From Lachnospiraceae bacterium UBA4292 (GTDB lineage: Bacteria; Bacillota; Clostridia; Lachnospirales; Lachnospiraceae): a stretch of DNA of 11,175 bases. The stretch covers positions 1 through 11,175 of the forward strand of contig DGVE01000114.1 in assembly GCA_002395865.1 (NCBI GenBank), read 5' to 3'. A model generated the notes under the pieces. That model worked only from the letters and a program-made list of their open reading frames with translations. It had not been told where the DNA came from and did not search any database. The position numbers and the translations under genes were made by a program. This document shows positions 1 through 6,337 of the stretch, piece after piece; positions within the stretch are counted from its first letter, which is position 1, and each line of letters starts with the position of its first letter.

Positions 1-1087
1 TCTCGTTTTGCGGCTCTATCAGATCTCTCACAGTCTGGTGTCCTGTACTGCCATAGAAAGCGCACACCTCATCTTTGCCGGCCACATATACCTTTCCGAT
101 ATCACCTCGCATTTCATAAGAATGTACATACGCGGAGATATTACCCAGCATATGCGCGGTCAACGGCACGCCTCTGAACACTTTTCTGGTATTGAACCTG
201 TAGTAGTATCTGTCCTCAGCGCGGACTACATCCACAGAAACTATCTCGTGTTCATCCGAATTGCAGGAGGTATAAAAGCTGTACACGATATCGGCGGCTT
301 CACCTACTGTTATGACAGAGCCATCTATAAGTTCATACGACTCGTTCTTCATATCACTCAGTCTTCCGCTTTTGACTATGGTATCGCAAAAGTCATAAGG
401 ATCGAGGGTCCTGCTCAATGTTCTTCCCGTCTTTTCTCCCACATAGTCGGTTATAACGCCGTGACTCAGTATTCCTATCCCGTTTCCGACGATCTGTATA
501 TAGCAGTGCTGCGTATCGAGGATCATGAAACCGTCTCCGGTCGTCTCAGACCACACATCCTTAGCAAGGGCAAAAGGAAGTTCACCTTCACCTCTGTCAG
601 CGCTTATCTTCGTGTCGAGAACTGCCGTATCCATGTCCACCGCATCCGAAAGCCCCCACTTATCCAGCCAATGCTCGATAATCGCCCAGGCTTCCTCACA
701 TGTGATGCTGCTATCCTCTACCACGACAGCGCTGACCTGCGATATATCCGGGAAAGGCATGACCTCTGTGTTTTCAAACGTAAAACAGTTCTGCGGATCA
801 GACATCATGCGCTCTATCAGTGACGTGTATTCTTCTTTTACTTCACTAACCGGCTTTCTTCCCTCTTTAAGGACATGCGCCTGATACTCCTCTGCAGAGT
901 AATGGTCATACTTGCAGTTATCTATGAAATGATCGTAGCCTTCCGGTAAAGTTTCGGAGGAGATCGTCTGGGAGGAAGCCGTCGTCTCCCCTCCGAGGTT
1001 GGCTATATCCTCTTCCGTGTTACATGAGCATAGAAGCGCCATGCATGCAAGAAGCATACAAGGCCTCAGGTTTTTTCTTCTAAGCAT
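1..1087 (-). CDS. Lipoprotein of unknown function, 3' end beyond the window
   Basis: The minus strand is open from an ATG at 1087-1085 to the window edge (362 codons, no stop), so the gene is partial at its C-terminus. The product begins MLRRKNLRPC and has a short basic n-region, a hydrophobic stretch and the lipobox LLCSC, followed by Asn-Thr-Glu-Glu. It should therefore be a diacylglyceryl-anchored lipoprotein on the outer face of the membrane. A Ser/Thr-rich stretch of about 20 residues follows, then a mainly soluble alpha/beta region. I recognise no catalytic motif or named domain. The start is supported by AAAGGCGGTGA, one mismatch from the ideal anti-16S complement, ending 4 nt before the ATG. 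It lies downstream of the 1280-2254 gene on the same strand, with 192 nt between them, so co-transcription is possible. Lipoprotein status is well supported; function is unknown. Confidence 0.85.
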   Translation of the reverse strand, partial: MLRRKNLRPCMLLACMALLCSCNTEEDIANLGGETTASSQTISSETLPEGYDHFIDNCKYDHYSAEEYQAHVLKEGRKPVSEVKEEYTSLIERMMSDPQNCFTFENTEVMPFPDISQVSAVVVEDSSITCEEAWAIIEHWLDKWGLSDAVDMDTAVLDTKISADRGEGELPFALAKDVWSETTGDGFMILDTQHCYIQIVGNGIGILSHGVITDYVGEKTGRTLSRTLDPYDFCDTIVKSGRLSDMKNESYELIDGSVITVGEAADIVYSFYTSCNSDEHEIVSVDVVRAEDRYYYRFNTRKVFRGVPLTAHMLGNISAYVHSYEMRGDIGKVYVAGKDEVCAFYGSTGHQTVRDLIEPQNE

Positions 1088-1279
1088 AGGGTCACCGCCT
1101 TTCAATCATTTACCGGGTGATGAAGCCTTCCAATCACCCGGTAAAAAAACATACATCTACTCTGAGCAATCTTTATATTCCTGATCATAACTGAATCCAC
1201 CGCGCCGATGCCGGCAAAGCCGTGCGGCTCGTTCTCATATGTCCTTATTTCAACTATCACCAATTTACATGTTGGTGTG
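1088..1279. other. Intergenic spacer with two hairpins and a possible gene remnant
   Basis: This 192-bp spacer lies between two minus-strand genes. It holds the perfect 13-bp inverted repeat listed separately (1109-1145) and a smaller hairpin with arms CACCAA (1258-1263) and TTGGTG (1272-1277) just after the stop codon of the 1280-2254 gene. Neither is followed by a U-run on the minus strand, so no intrinsic terminator is evident. The stretch 1190-1235 is clearly more GC-rich than the adjacent gene. I found no convincing promoter for the downstream lipoprotein gene. Confidence 0.5.
1109..1145 (-). repeat. Perfect 13-bp inverted repeat upstream of the lipoprotein gene
   Basis: Arms 1109-1121 (TTTACCGGGTGAT) and 1133-1145 are exact reverse complements, separated by 11 bp. 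In minus-strand RNA this is a strong hairpin ending 21 nt before the start codon at 1087, just upstream of its SD. The run of T lies 5' of the hairpin on the minus strand and a run of A lies 3' on the plus strand, so it does not have the layout of an intrinsic terminator in either direction. It could be an mRNA-stabilising or translation-modulating leader structure, or a protein-binding palindrome. Confidence 0.6.
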
Positions 1280-2254
1280 CTAATCCTGCTTTTCAAACAA
1301 GAAAATACCATTGATGCCCGCATCATAATAAAGCTTATTCCCACTTAGAATTATTCTTTTACCACCCGAGTCAAGAGCCAGAATAGTCTCAGAACGTGCA
1401 ATATCTCTTTGTAAATCCTCAGACATATAGCGAAACCCGTCCAGTGGAAATGAAGTTATCACGTCATTCATGGAGCAATCCAATGTATGGTAATCAGATT
1501 CGAAAACAAGCGTATCAAGATTGTTTGTAAATAGTATTTTGTCACCCCGCATTATTATTCTGCTAATATCGGTATCGTCATGCGCAGCACTGGAATACAG
1601 AGCATGATAACACTGACCTGTCAGCACATATGAACCTAAATACTCATCGATATCTATGTTTTCATTATGTTTCTTTTTCCCATTGATAACCGCTATATAG
1701 TTACATTCTCCCGAGTTTAGATCGTTCAGCTTGCTTTCATCTAATGAAAATTCAAACATGAAATATCCACGCTCGACAATACTCGTTGCCCCTATACCTG
1801 CAAGCCACTTAAGTTCATCAGTCTTTATCTTATCATTTATTATCCCCAACAATTCGGATGATTTTCTAAGTATTTCCTCATGTTCGTTCAATAATAAACT
1901 TAGCTGTTCTTCATTCAGTTCTTCTCTATTCTGATCGATCTGTTTTTGAAGAGCATCACCCTTGCTAAACAAATCGCGAAGACTGATTCCATATTCGTTT
2001 TCGCTATCATTATAATAATCCGGATATGAATCTTTTGTATTGACGATAAGAAGTACATCAACTGTGTCATCATTAGAAGCTGTGTCAGAGCTATTTAAGA
2101 AAATGACTCTGTCTTTCCGAATTGGTACTGTCGTTGAAGCACCTGACGATATGTCATTTTCTATTCTCGTACCCGGTGTTAAAAGATAATAGCCCGTAGC
2201 AAGGCAAAGTGCTCCGAAAGCTATCGATGAGATCAATACCGTCTTTCTAAGCAT
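1280..2254 (-). CDS. Membrane-anchored extracytoplasmic protein, unknown function
   Basis: The gene encodes 324 residues. Residues 5-25 form one hydrophobic segment after MLRK, with no lipobox cysteine at the right place, so this is probably an N-terminal signal anchor with the rest outside the cell. Residues about 105-150 are rich in Glu, Gln, Leu and Lys and look helical, possibly coiled coil. The remainder is a mixed, acidic, beta-rich region with scattered Asn and Asp. No enzyme motif is recognised. GGAGG lies 10 nt before the ATG, which is acceptable but long spacing; a short reading frame with its own SD overlaps the start and may couple translation. Its codons are visibly more AT-rich than those of the genes to the right. 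It follows the small peptide gene on the same strand, so it may be transcribed from the promoter at 2572-2600. Function unknown. Confidence 0.85.
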   Translation of the reverse strand: MLRKTVLISSIAFGALCLATGYYLLTPGTRIENDISSGASTTVPIRKDRVIFLNSSDTASNDDTVDVLLIVNTKDSYPDYYNDSENEYGISLRDLFSKGDALQKQIDQNREELNEEQLSLLLNEHEEILRKSSELLGIINDKIKTDELKWLAGIGATSIVERGYFMFEFSLDESKLNDLNSGECNYIAVINGKKKHNENIDIDEYLGSYVLTGQCYHALYSSAAHDDTDISRIIMRGDKILFTNNLDTLVFESDYHTLDCSMNDVITSFPLDGFRYMSEDLQRDIARSETILALDSGGKRIILSGNKLYYDAGINGIFLFEKQD

Positions 2255-2310
2255 ATTCTACCAGCCTCCATCATAATTGTAATACATATTTGAACTTTCA
2301 CTTTTCTCAT
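2233..2310 (-). CDS. Possible 25-residue upstream peptide overlapping the next gene
   Basis: An ATG at 2310-2308 is preceded by GAGGTG (2315-2320) at good spacing and opens a 25-codon frame beginning MRKVKVQICI and ending in TGA at 2233. It overlaps the first 22 nt of the 324-residue gene in another frame. The SD is better spaced than that of the downstream gene, which suggests a leader peptide that delivers ribosomes to the next start (translational coupling). The peptide is basic, with two cysteines, and resembles nothing I know. It may be coincidental; conservation in relatives would decide. Confidence 0.3.
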   Translation of the reverse strand: MRKVKVQICITIMMEAGRICLERRY

Positions 2311-2401
2311 TTTTCACCTCGTTTGATTTCTATTATGATTGGTTTTTGTATATAAACTAATGCTGCTACTTTTTTATGGTTTTCGGGACCTCCGGCAGGG
2401 A

Positions 2402-2536
2402 CTATCCCATCAGACTGGGTAATCCGCCGTTATCCGCTGCAACCTTGCGTACAGCTTCCAGCAGCTTACGGATAACCATTGTATCTATATTCTTTATCAT
2501 AGCCTGTCGCCTCCTTTCATTTGTGTTCTTTTTCAT
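2402..2536 (-). CDS. Small peptide gene, 44 or 32 residues, candidate signal or effector
   Basis: A minus-strand frame runs from ATG at 2536 to TAG at 2402 and encodes 44 residues. A second in-frame ATG at 2500 gives 32 residues beginning MIKNIDTMVIRKLLEAV. Both starts have a perfect SD (AAAGGAGG-type) about 9 nt upstream, because the initiation region is duplicated. The extra 12 residues from the first start (with ERRRQ) are largely a translation of the second SD, so the 32-residue form may be the original. Residues after the second Met form an amphipathic helix (VIRKLLEAVRKVAAD), then a Gly-Gly and a short tail GLPSLMG. There is no cysteine, so it is not a classical AgrD. It sits divergent from a LytTR/GHKL pair, behind a promoter that shares the regulator's putative binding repeats. 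Signal peptide, bacteriocin-like peptide or short regulator are all possible. Confidence 0.5.
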   Translation of the reverse strand: MKKNTNERRRQAMIKNIDTMVIRKLLEAVRKVAADNGGLPSLMG

Positions 2537-2550
2537 ATCCTGTCGCCTCC
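2490..2550 (-). repeat. Tandem duplication of a ribosome-binding site and start codon
   Basis: Two 25-bp copies, 2526-2550 and 2490-2514, match at 23 of 25 positions with a 36-bp period. Each contains GGAGGCGACAGG followed by a start ATG and an AAAGAA tail. The period is a multiple of three, so the two starts are in the same frame and twelve codons apart. Confidence 0.85.
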
Positions 2551-2571
2551 TCCTTTCCTCGTGATGATATC

Positions 2572-2600
2572 ACTATAGCACACTTTCTTAGCTTTGAACG
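2572..2600 (-). promoter_or_regulatory. Promoter for the small peptide gene, extended -10
   Basis: On the minus strand TGCTATAGT (2580-2572) is an extended -10 box. The -35 position 17 bp upstream reads CGTTCA (2600-2595), which is poor. A weak -35 with activator repeats immediately upstream is typical of a promoter that needs a response regulator. Transcription would start near 2565, about 28 nt before the first ATG at 2536. Confidence 0.6.
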
Positions 2601-2606
2601 GAATTT

Positions 2607-2634
2607 GCAAGAATCGTCGATTTTTCGCAAGAAT
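2607..2634. promoter_or_regulatory. Direct repeats, probable LytTR response regulator operator
   Basis: GCAAGAAT occurs at 2607-2614 and again at 2627-2634, a 20-bp period or about two helical turns. LytTR proteins such as AgrA bind pairs of short direct repeats spaced about two turns apart, just upstream of a weak -35 box. Here the pair lies 6 bp from the minus-strand -35 position and 4 bp from the plus-strand one, so one operator could serve both divergent promoters. The gene next to it encodes a LytTR protein. The repeat does not closely match the AgrA consensus, and binding is inferred. Confidence 0.5.
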
Positions 2635-2638
2635 GTCG

Positions 2639-2667
2639 TTTTAATCCGTTTTAAAAAATGTTATAGT
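2639..2667 (+). promoter_or_regulatory. Promoter for the two-component operon, extended -10
   Basis: TGTTATAGT (2659-2667) is an extended -10 box of the same form as the opposing promoter. The -35 position is TTTTAA (2639-2644), which is weak. Transcription would start near 2674, leaving about 55 nt of leader before the ATG at 2729. The placement supports autoactivation by the encoded regulator. Confidence 0.55.
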
Positions 2668-2728
2668 TATCGCGGAGTGATATCTGAAGTCCATTTCAGG
2701 GAAAACTGATCTGTTTCGGAGATGTAAT

Positions 2729-3478
2729 ATGCGTATTATAGTATTTGACGACGATCCACGGGACCTGGCAAGACTGCTTGAAATGATCGATAAGTGGGAG
2801 CGTCTGAGGCGACACAGCGACATTATAATTAAAACTTACGACAGCATATGTGCAATGGAATTCGATTTTTCGGATATCCTGTTCTATGATCTGTTTTTCA
2901 TGGATATAATGACTCCGGACAGTGCAAATGCCGGATTTTCACTTGCGGAGAGGATTCACTCAGACAATCCAAATTCAAATATAGTATTCACCACCAACAG
3001 CAGCGAATACTGGGGCAATGCCTTCGAGATCTCCGCTCTTCGCTATCTGATAAAGCCTCTGGAGCAGGATAAGCTCTTCAATTTACTTGATTACGTATAT
3101 GATAATCCCTCTAAAATACATACTCACGCAGCCGTTCTGCCGGGTATAAAAAGTGAAGTGATCGTGCCGTACGACAGGATACTGTATATAGAAGCCCGCA
3201 CCGACAATCACCTCGCTCAGGTCAATCTGACAAACGGGGACATTGTCGAGATCAAACTGACTTCCACACCATTTTCCGCCATACCAGATAAGTATCTGAC
3301 AAAGGATTTTGCGCAATGTCACAGAAGCATTATAGTAAATCTGAATTATGTGACCGGATATGATATGCACTACATAACAGTGAAAGGAGTTCCCCTCTCT
3401 ATGGAGATAGGGAAAGCCTATCGCAGTTCATTCGTAAGCAGGATAATAGAACACTATAAGGAACTTCGCACATTATGA
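2729..3478 (+). CDS. LytTR-family response regulator (AgrA-like)
   Basis: The 249-residue product has two domains. The receiver (about 1-120) has the acidic cluster D7-D8-D9, phospho-acceptor D59 in FMDIMTPD, a conserved T88 and K109 in LIKPLE. The LytTR DNA-binding domain (about 140-245) shows the characteristic pattern YDRILYIEA, then HRSIIVNLNYV. It should be phosphorylated by the sensor kinase encoded next and bind paired direct repeats near promoters. The start is supported by GGAG 7 nt upstream of the ATG; length is normal for the family. The gene overlaps the kinase gene by four bases (ATGA at 3475-3478), indicating translational coupling. The likely targets are its own promoter and the divergent small-peptide promoter, both next to the repeats at 2607-2634. 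Family assignment is firm; targets are inferred. Confidence 0.93.
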   Translation: MRIIVFDDDPRDLARLLEMIDKWERLRRHSDIIIKTYDSICAMEFDFSDILFYDLFFMDIMTPDSANAGFSLAERIHSDNPNSNIVFTTNSSEYWGNAFEISALRYLIKPLEQDKLFNLLDYVYDNPSKIHTHAAVLPGIKSEVIVPYDRILYIEARTDNHLAQVNLTNGDIVEIKLTSTPFSAIPDKYLTKDFAQCHRSIIVNLNYVTGYDMHYITVKGVPLSMEIGKAYRSSFVSRIIEHYKELRTL

Positions 3479-4779
3479 TCTGGACTCTATACGAACTGGC
3501 TCTGAACTTATACCAGGGCTTTCTGTTTACATGGTTTATCACTGAAATTCTTCCGTCATACAGGAGAAAACATACGCACATACCATTCATAGTATGCGGT
3601 ATACTTACCGCAGCGGCGTTGTCTTCATACCTGTTTTTTGAGATTCCCCTGCCGGATTCATGGATATTTGTTTTTATTATCGCCTATGCCTTTTTATTTC
3701 TGGAAGGCTCGGTGGTGGCTAAATTATTCTGGCTTCTGGTTCTGATTGCGGCTTCAACAGGTATAACAGGCATTCATTTTCAGGTCACAGCCTTCATCAC
3801 AGGCGCGGATATGACAGTACTTATGCAGGAGACGGGTTATCGTATCTTCTTCACCCTCTCCGGCAATCTGGTGATGTGGGTCGTATTTTTCGTCCTGACC
3901 CGTATTTTCAGAAAAACATCAAAGAGTCAGGCTCCTTCCTGCATTCTGCTGGTCACTGTATTCCTTTGCGTGATTCTTATAGATATCTTTTTCAGGCTGT
4001 GCAATGACTATGGACTTCCGAAGTTCTGGCTGTTCACCGGAAGTATGGTAGCCCTGTCTATATCGATAATAACCATTGTAAGCCACGCCATAATAACAGG
4101 TTATGCTCTCAGGGAACAGAAATACCGTTACCGCAGCGAGATGATGAAGACCATGGCTGAACAGATGGAGGAGCTGGAGGACACATATATGTCCATGCGA
4201 AGGCTTCGCCACGACATGAATGCGTACGTAAACGACATAAAAGCGATGGTTGAAAGCGGTGAACTGGCCGAGACGCCTGTTTTTCTTGCCGAGATGGAAA
4301 AACAGCTGACTCCCACCTACAGCACCGGCAATATGGCTCTGGATTCGGTCATACTGTTAAAAGCTAAGAGAATACGCGCACAGGGCATTGACCTGCGCTG
4401 TTCAAATCTGCATTATACAGGCGGTATGAACATATCCGATGCGAGTCTTTGTTCGCTGATTGCAAATATGCTCGACAATGCCACGGAGGCGCTTCTGGCG
4501 CGCAAGGAGCTGGGCGGTGAGCTGTACATATATTTTCAGTTTTCGTACTTCCCCGGCGGGCTGATGATCATATGTGAGAATCCTCTTCTGGGAGTTATGC
4601 CGAGGATGAAACGAAGTTCATTCTTCAGCAGCAAGAGATCGCTCTATCACGGACTCGGCATATCCATCATGGAAGCGATCGCCCATGACGCGGGCGGGCA
4701 GTTCGATATAGTCGTCGAAGACGACATGTTTAAAATACTGGCATGTATTCCACCGAAGAAAAAGGAGGCTGCGACCTGA
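3475..4779 (+). CDS. GHKL-domain sensor histidine kinase (AgrC-like)
   Basis: The 434-residue product has six or seven hydrophobic segments in residues 4-210, a linker with helical character, and a cytoplasmic kinase core. The phospho-acceptor is probably H246 in RRLRHDMNAYVND, matching the RHD..N box of AgrC/CitA-type kinases. The HATPase_c_5 domain has the N box NMLDNATEA (N331, N335) and a G box HGLGISIMEA (393-395). There is no extracellular sensing domain, so any ligand is probably sensed by the membrane part, as for AgrC with peptide pheromones. It overlaps the response regulator by four bases. No AgrB or AgrD homologue is in the window; the only nearby candidate ligand is the small peptide at 2402-2536. 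The last codons, encoding KKKEAAT, also form the terminator of the convergent gene. Confidence 0.93.
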   Translation: MIWTLYELALNLYQGFLFTWFITEILPSYRRKHTHIPFIVCGILTAAALSSYLFFEIPLPDSWIFVFIIAYAFLFLEGSVVAKLFWLLVLIAASTGITGIHFQVTAFITGADMTVLMQETGYRIFFTLSGNLVMWVVFFVLTRIFRKTSKSQAPSCILLVTVFLCVILIDIFFRLCNDYGLPKFWLFTGSMVALSISIITIVSHAIITGYALREQKYRYRSEMMKTMAEQMEELEDTYMSMRRLRHDMNAYVNDIKAMVESGELAETPVFLAEMEKQLTPTYSTGNMALDSVILLKAKRIRAQGIDLRCSNLHYTGGMNISDASLCSLIANMLDNATEALLARKELGGELYIYFQFSYFPGGLMIICENPLLGVMPRMKRSSFFSSKRSLYHGLGISIMEAIAHDAGGQFDIVVEDDMFKILACIPPKKKEAAT

Positions 4780-4793
4780 CGGTCACAGCCTCC
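4755..4793 (-). terminator. Intrinsic terminator of the NlpC/P60 lipoprotein operon
   Basis: Arms 4764-4776 and 4781-4793 pair over 13 bp with a 4-nt loop, followed on the minus strand by TTTTTCTTC (4763-4755). Position 4772/4785 is a C-A mismatch in plus-strand RNA but a G-U pair in minus-strand RNA, and there is no good U-run on the plus side. It therefore serves the minus-strand gene ending at 4806. The hairpin lies over the last codons and the stop (4777-4779) of the convergent kinase gene. Confidence 0.85.
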
Positions 4794-4805
4794 GCTGTAT
4801 CATTG

Positions 4806-6320
4806 TCAATATGTAGGTACCATAACACCGTACATCAGCGAAATGTACTTCGTCTCATCATATCTCGCGATACCGAGGTCGGTCTGCACCACGCTCATGG
4901 CGCTGTGCCACTCGCCATCAGAATCGCGGTAACCCTCCACCGCGTGTATTATCCGGCCGCCGCCGATATATACCATAACGTGTCCCGGCATGAGCAGCAG
5001 ACTTCCCCTCGGAAGAGCCTGTATCGCAGCGAGCTTTTCTTCATCGCTTCCGGTGAGCTCACGGTAGTCCATTCCGCAGTATCTGATGATGCCTGAATTC
5101 CTGGGCATTATAATGCCTACGCATCTGTAGATGCTCCTGACAGCCGACGAGCAGTCGTACCCGAGGCCTCTTCCGCCCCACGAGTACGCGGTATCCTCCA
5201 GCTCCTTCGTAAGGATGTCTATATTGTCCTCCGTGAAATCCATGTAGCCGATGCTGGCGTTGCCGTAGTTCACCTTCACATGTCTCACACCTATATTTTC
5301 AGCGCCCTCGACATACTCATCGGAGTATACCAGCCAGCCGCCGTTCATGTACAGGTACGCCTCAGGATCCTCCATAACAGGCAGAAGCATACACGAATCC
5401 TGCGCGAGGTAGGGAAGAACCGTACCCATCGACATGTACGCGGCGACCTTCGCCTTCTTCGACTCATAATCGTCGTCCACGTTCAAGTAGATGAAAGCGC
5501 CCTTCACCACCGCAAATGAGTCGGTGTTTGCGAAGGCGTAAGCCATCTCACGCGATACCTCTATGTAACTTCCCACAGGTATCCAGCCGCAGTAATCCGC
5601 GCCCGCGACGAACACGAACCTGCCGTCTGCGGAGGTGTGCATGATGCAGATGGCCTCTCCCGCGAAAAGTGTGCTCTCCTGGAAGTAGTCCTTGTCAACG
5701 CTGTAGCGGTGCTCCTCATCGGACAGATATATGTCCGTGGGGAAGGACCGCAGATCGGTCTCCGTGGGCATGATGCCGTATTTATACGTCATGTTCGCCT
5801 GCGCTCTCGCGCTCGCGGCGTTGCGGTTCAGTTTTAGAAATTCCACGATCTCGTCGTACACCGGACCACCGCCGATATAGGGCGCATTCGGGAACTGGTA
5901 CGACTCGATCATATCGGCTATGACAGCGCCGTTCGTGGGCATATTGAAGATGTCGTAGACATGCGCCTCGGAATTGCCCATCGTACGCGCATTGATCTCC
6001 CTGACCTTCCCGTCGACCTTCCTGCCGATGCCGAAATAGATCACGTCCTCATCAAATGGTCTGGCCGTGGTCTCCTCCTCGGTGGTCGTCTCCTCCTGAG
6101 ATTCCTCCTCGGTGGTCTCGCGGGTGCGTCTTGTGGTCTCCTGCGCGTTCGGATCCTGTGTAAATGTGATATCTCCGATGATAACCGGAGGCACAGTGGT
6201 CTCCGAAGCCGCGGCTGCGGTCTCGACTGTCGCCATCGGATCCGGTTCGGTCGGAAGCGTCTGTCCCGCCGCGCAGCCGCACAGCAGAAGCGCCAGTGCC
6301 GGTAAAACAAATCTTTTCAT
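4806..6320 (-). CDS. SH3-domain NlpC/P60 (C40) cell-wall hydrolase lipoprotein
   Basis: The 504-residue product starts MKRFVLPALALLLCGC, a lipoprotein signal with the lipobox cysteine at residue 16, so it should be anchored outside the membrane. A Thr/Glu-rich low-complexity linker follows (about residues 55-90). Next comes a middle region resembling the NlpC/P60 stabilising and bacterial SH3 domains (about 115-370). Last is an NlpC/P60 peptidase with catalytic C390 in YDCSSAV, H447 in PGHVMVYIG and third residue H459 in IIHAVEG. The family cleaves gamma-D-Glu to meso-diaminopimelate bonds in peptidoglycan peptides, for wall turnover or muropeptide use. I chose the ATG at 6320 because CAGGA lies 8 nt upstream and it gives a clean signal peptide; the frame extends ten codons further, to 6350. 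It is 17 bp behind the MerR-methyltransferase gene, probably in one operon, and ends at a terminator. Confidence 0.92.
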   Translation of the reverse strand: MKRFVLPALALLLCGCAAGQTLPTEPDPMATVETAAAASETTVPPVIIGDITFTQDPNAQETTRRTRETTEEESQEETTTEEETTARPFDEDVIYFGIGRKVDGKVREINARTMGNSEAHVYDIFNMPTNGAVIADMIESYQFPNAPYIGGGPVYDEIVEFLKLNRNAASARAQANMTYKYGIMPTETDLRSFPTDIYLSDEEHRYSVDKDYFQESTLFAGEAICIMHTSADGRFVFVAGADYCGWIPVGSYIEVSREMAYAFANTDSFAVVKGAFIYLNVDDDYESKKAKVAAYMSMGTVLPYLAQDSCMLLPVMEDPEAYLYMNGGWLVYSDEYVEGAENIGVRHVKVNYGNASIGYMDFTEDNIDILTKELEDTAYSWGGRGLGYDCSSAVRSIYRCVGIIMPRNSGIIRYCGMDYRELTGSDEEKLAAIQALPRGSLLLMPGHVMVYIGGGRIIHAVEGYRDSDGEWHSAMSVVQTDLGIARYDETKYISLMYGVMVPTY

Positions 6321-6337
6321 AACATGCATCCTGTTCG

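Noticed and set aside
8..823. Long plus-strand open frame of 271 codons
   Set aside because: It is antisense to the lipoprotein frame on the minus strand, which has a lipobox signal peptide and a near-perfect SD; the plus-strand translation shows no domain and the ATG has no SD.
2380..2410. Possible terminator after the small peptide gene (GGGA/TCCC arms)
   Set aside because: Only four pairs, and on the minus strand it is followed by A-rich sequence and no U-run, so transcription probably continues to the 324-residue gene.
2376..2564. Plus-strand 62-codon frame with a hydrophobic C-terminal half
   Set aside because: It is antisense to the small peptide gene, and its hydrophobic residues come from reading the duplicated SDs backwards; no SD precedes its start.
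2490..2634. CRISPR-like short repeats
   Set aside because: Only two copies of each repeat, of two different kinds, with no regular spacers and no cas genes; they fit start duplication and regulator binding.
6041..6310. Arginine-rich minus-strand frame and overlapping plus-strand frames
   Set aside because: They are out-of-frame readings of the Thr/Glu-rich repeat region of the NlpC/P60 lipoprotein gene.
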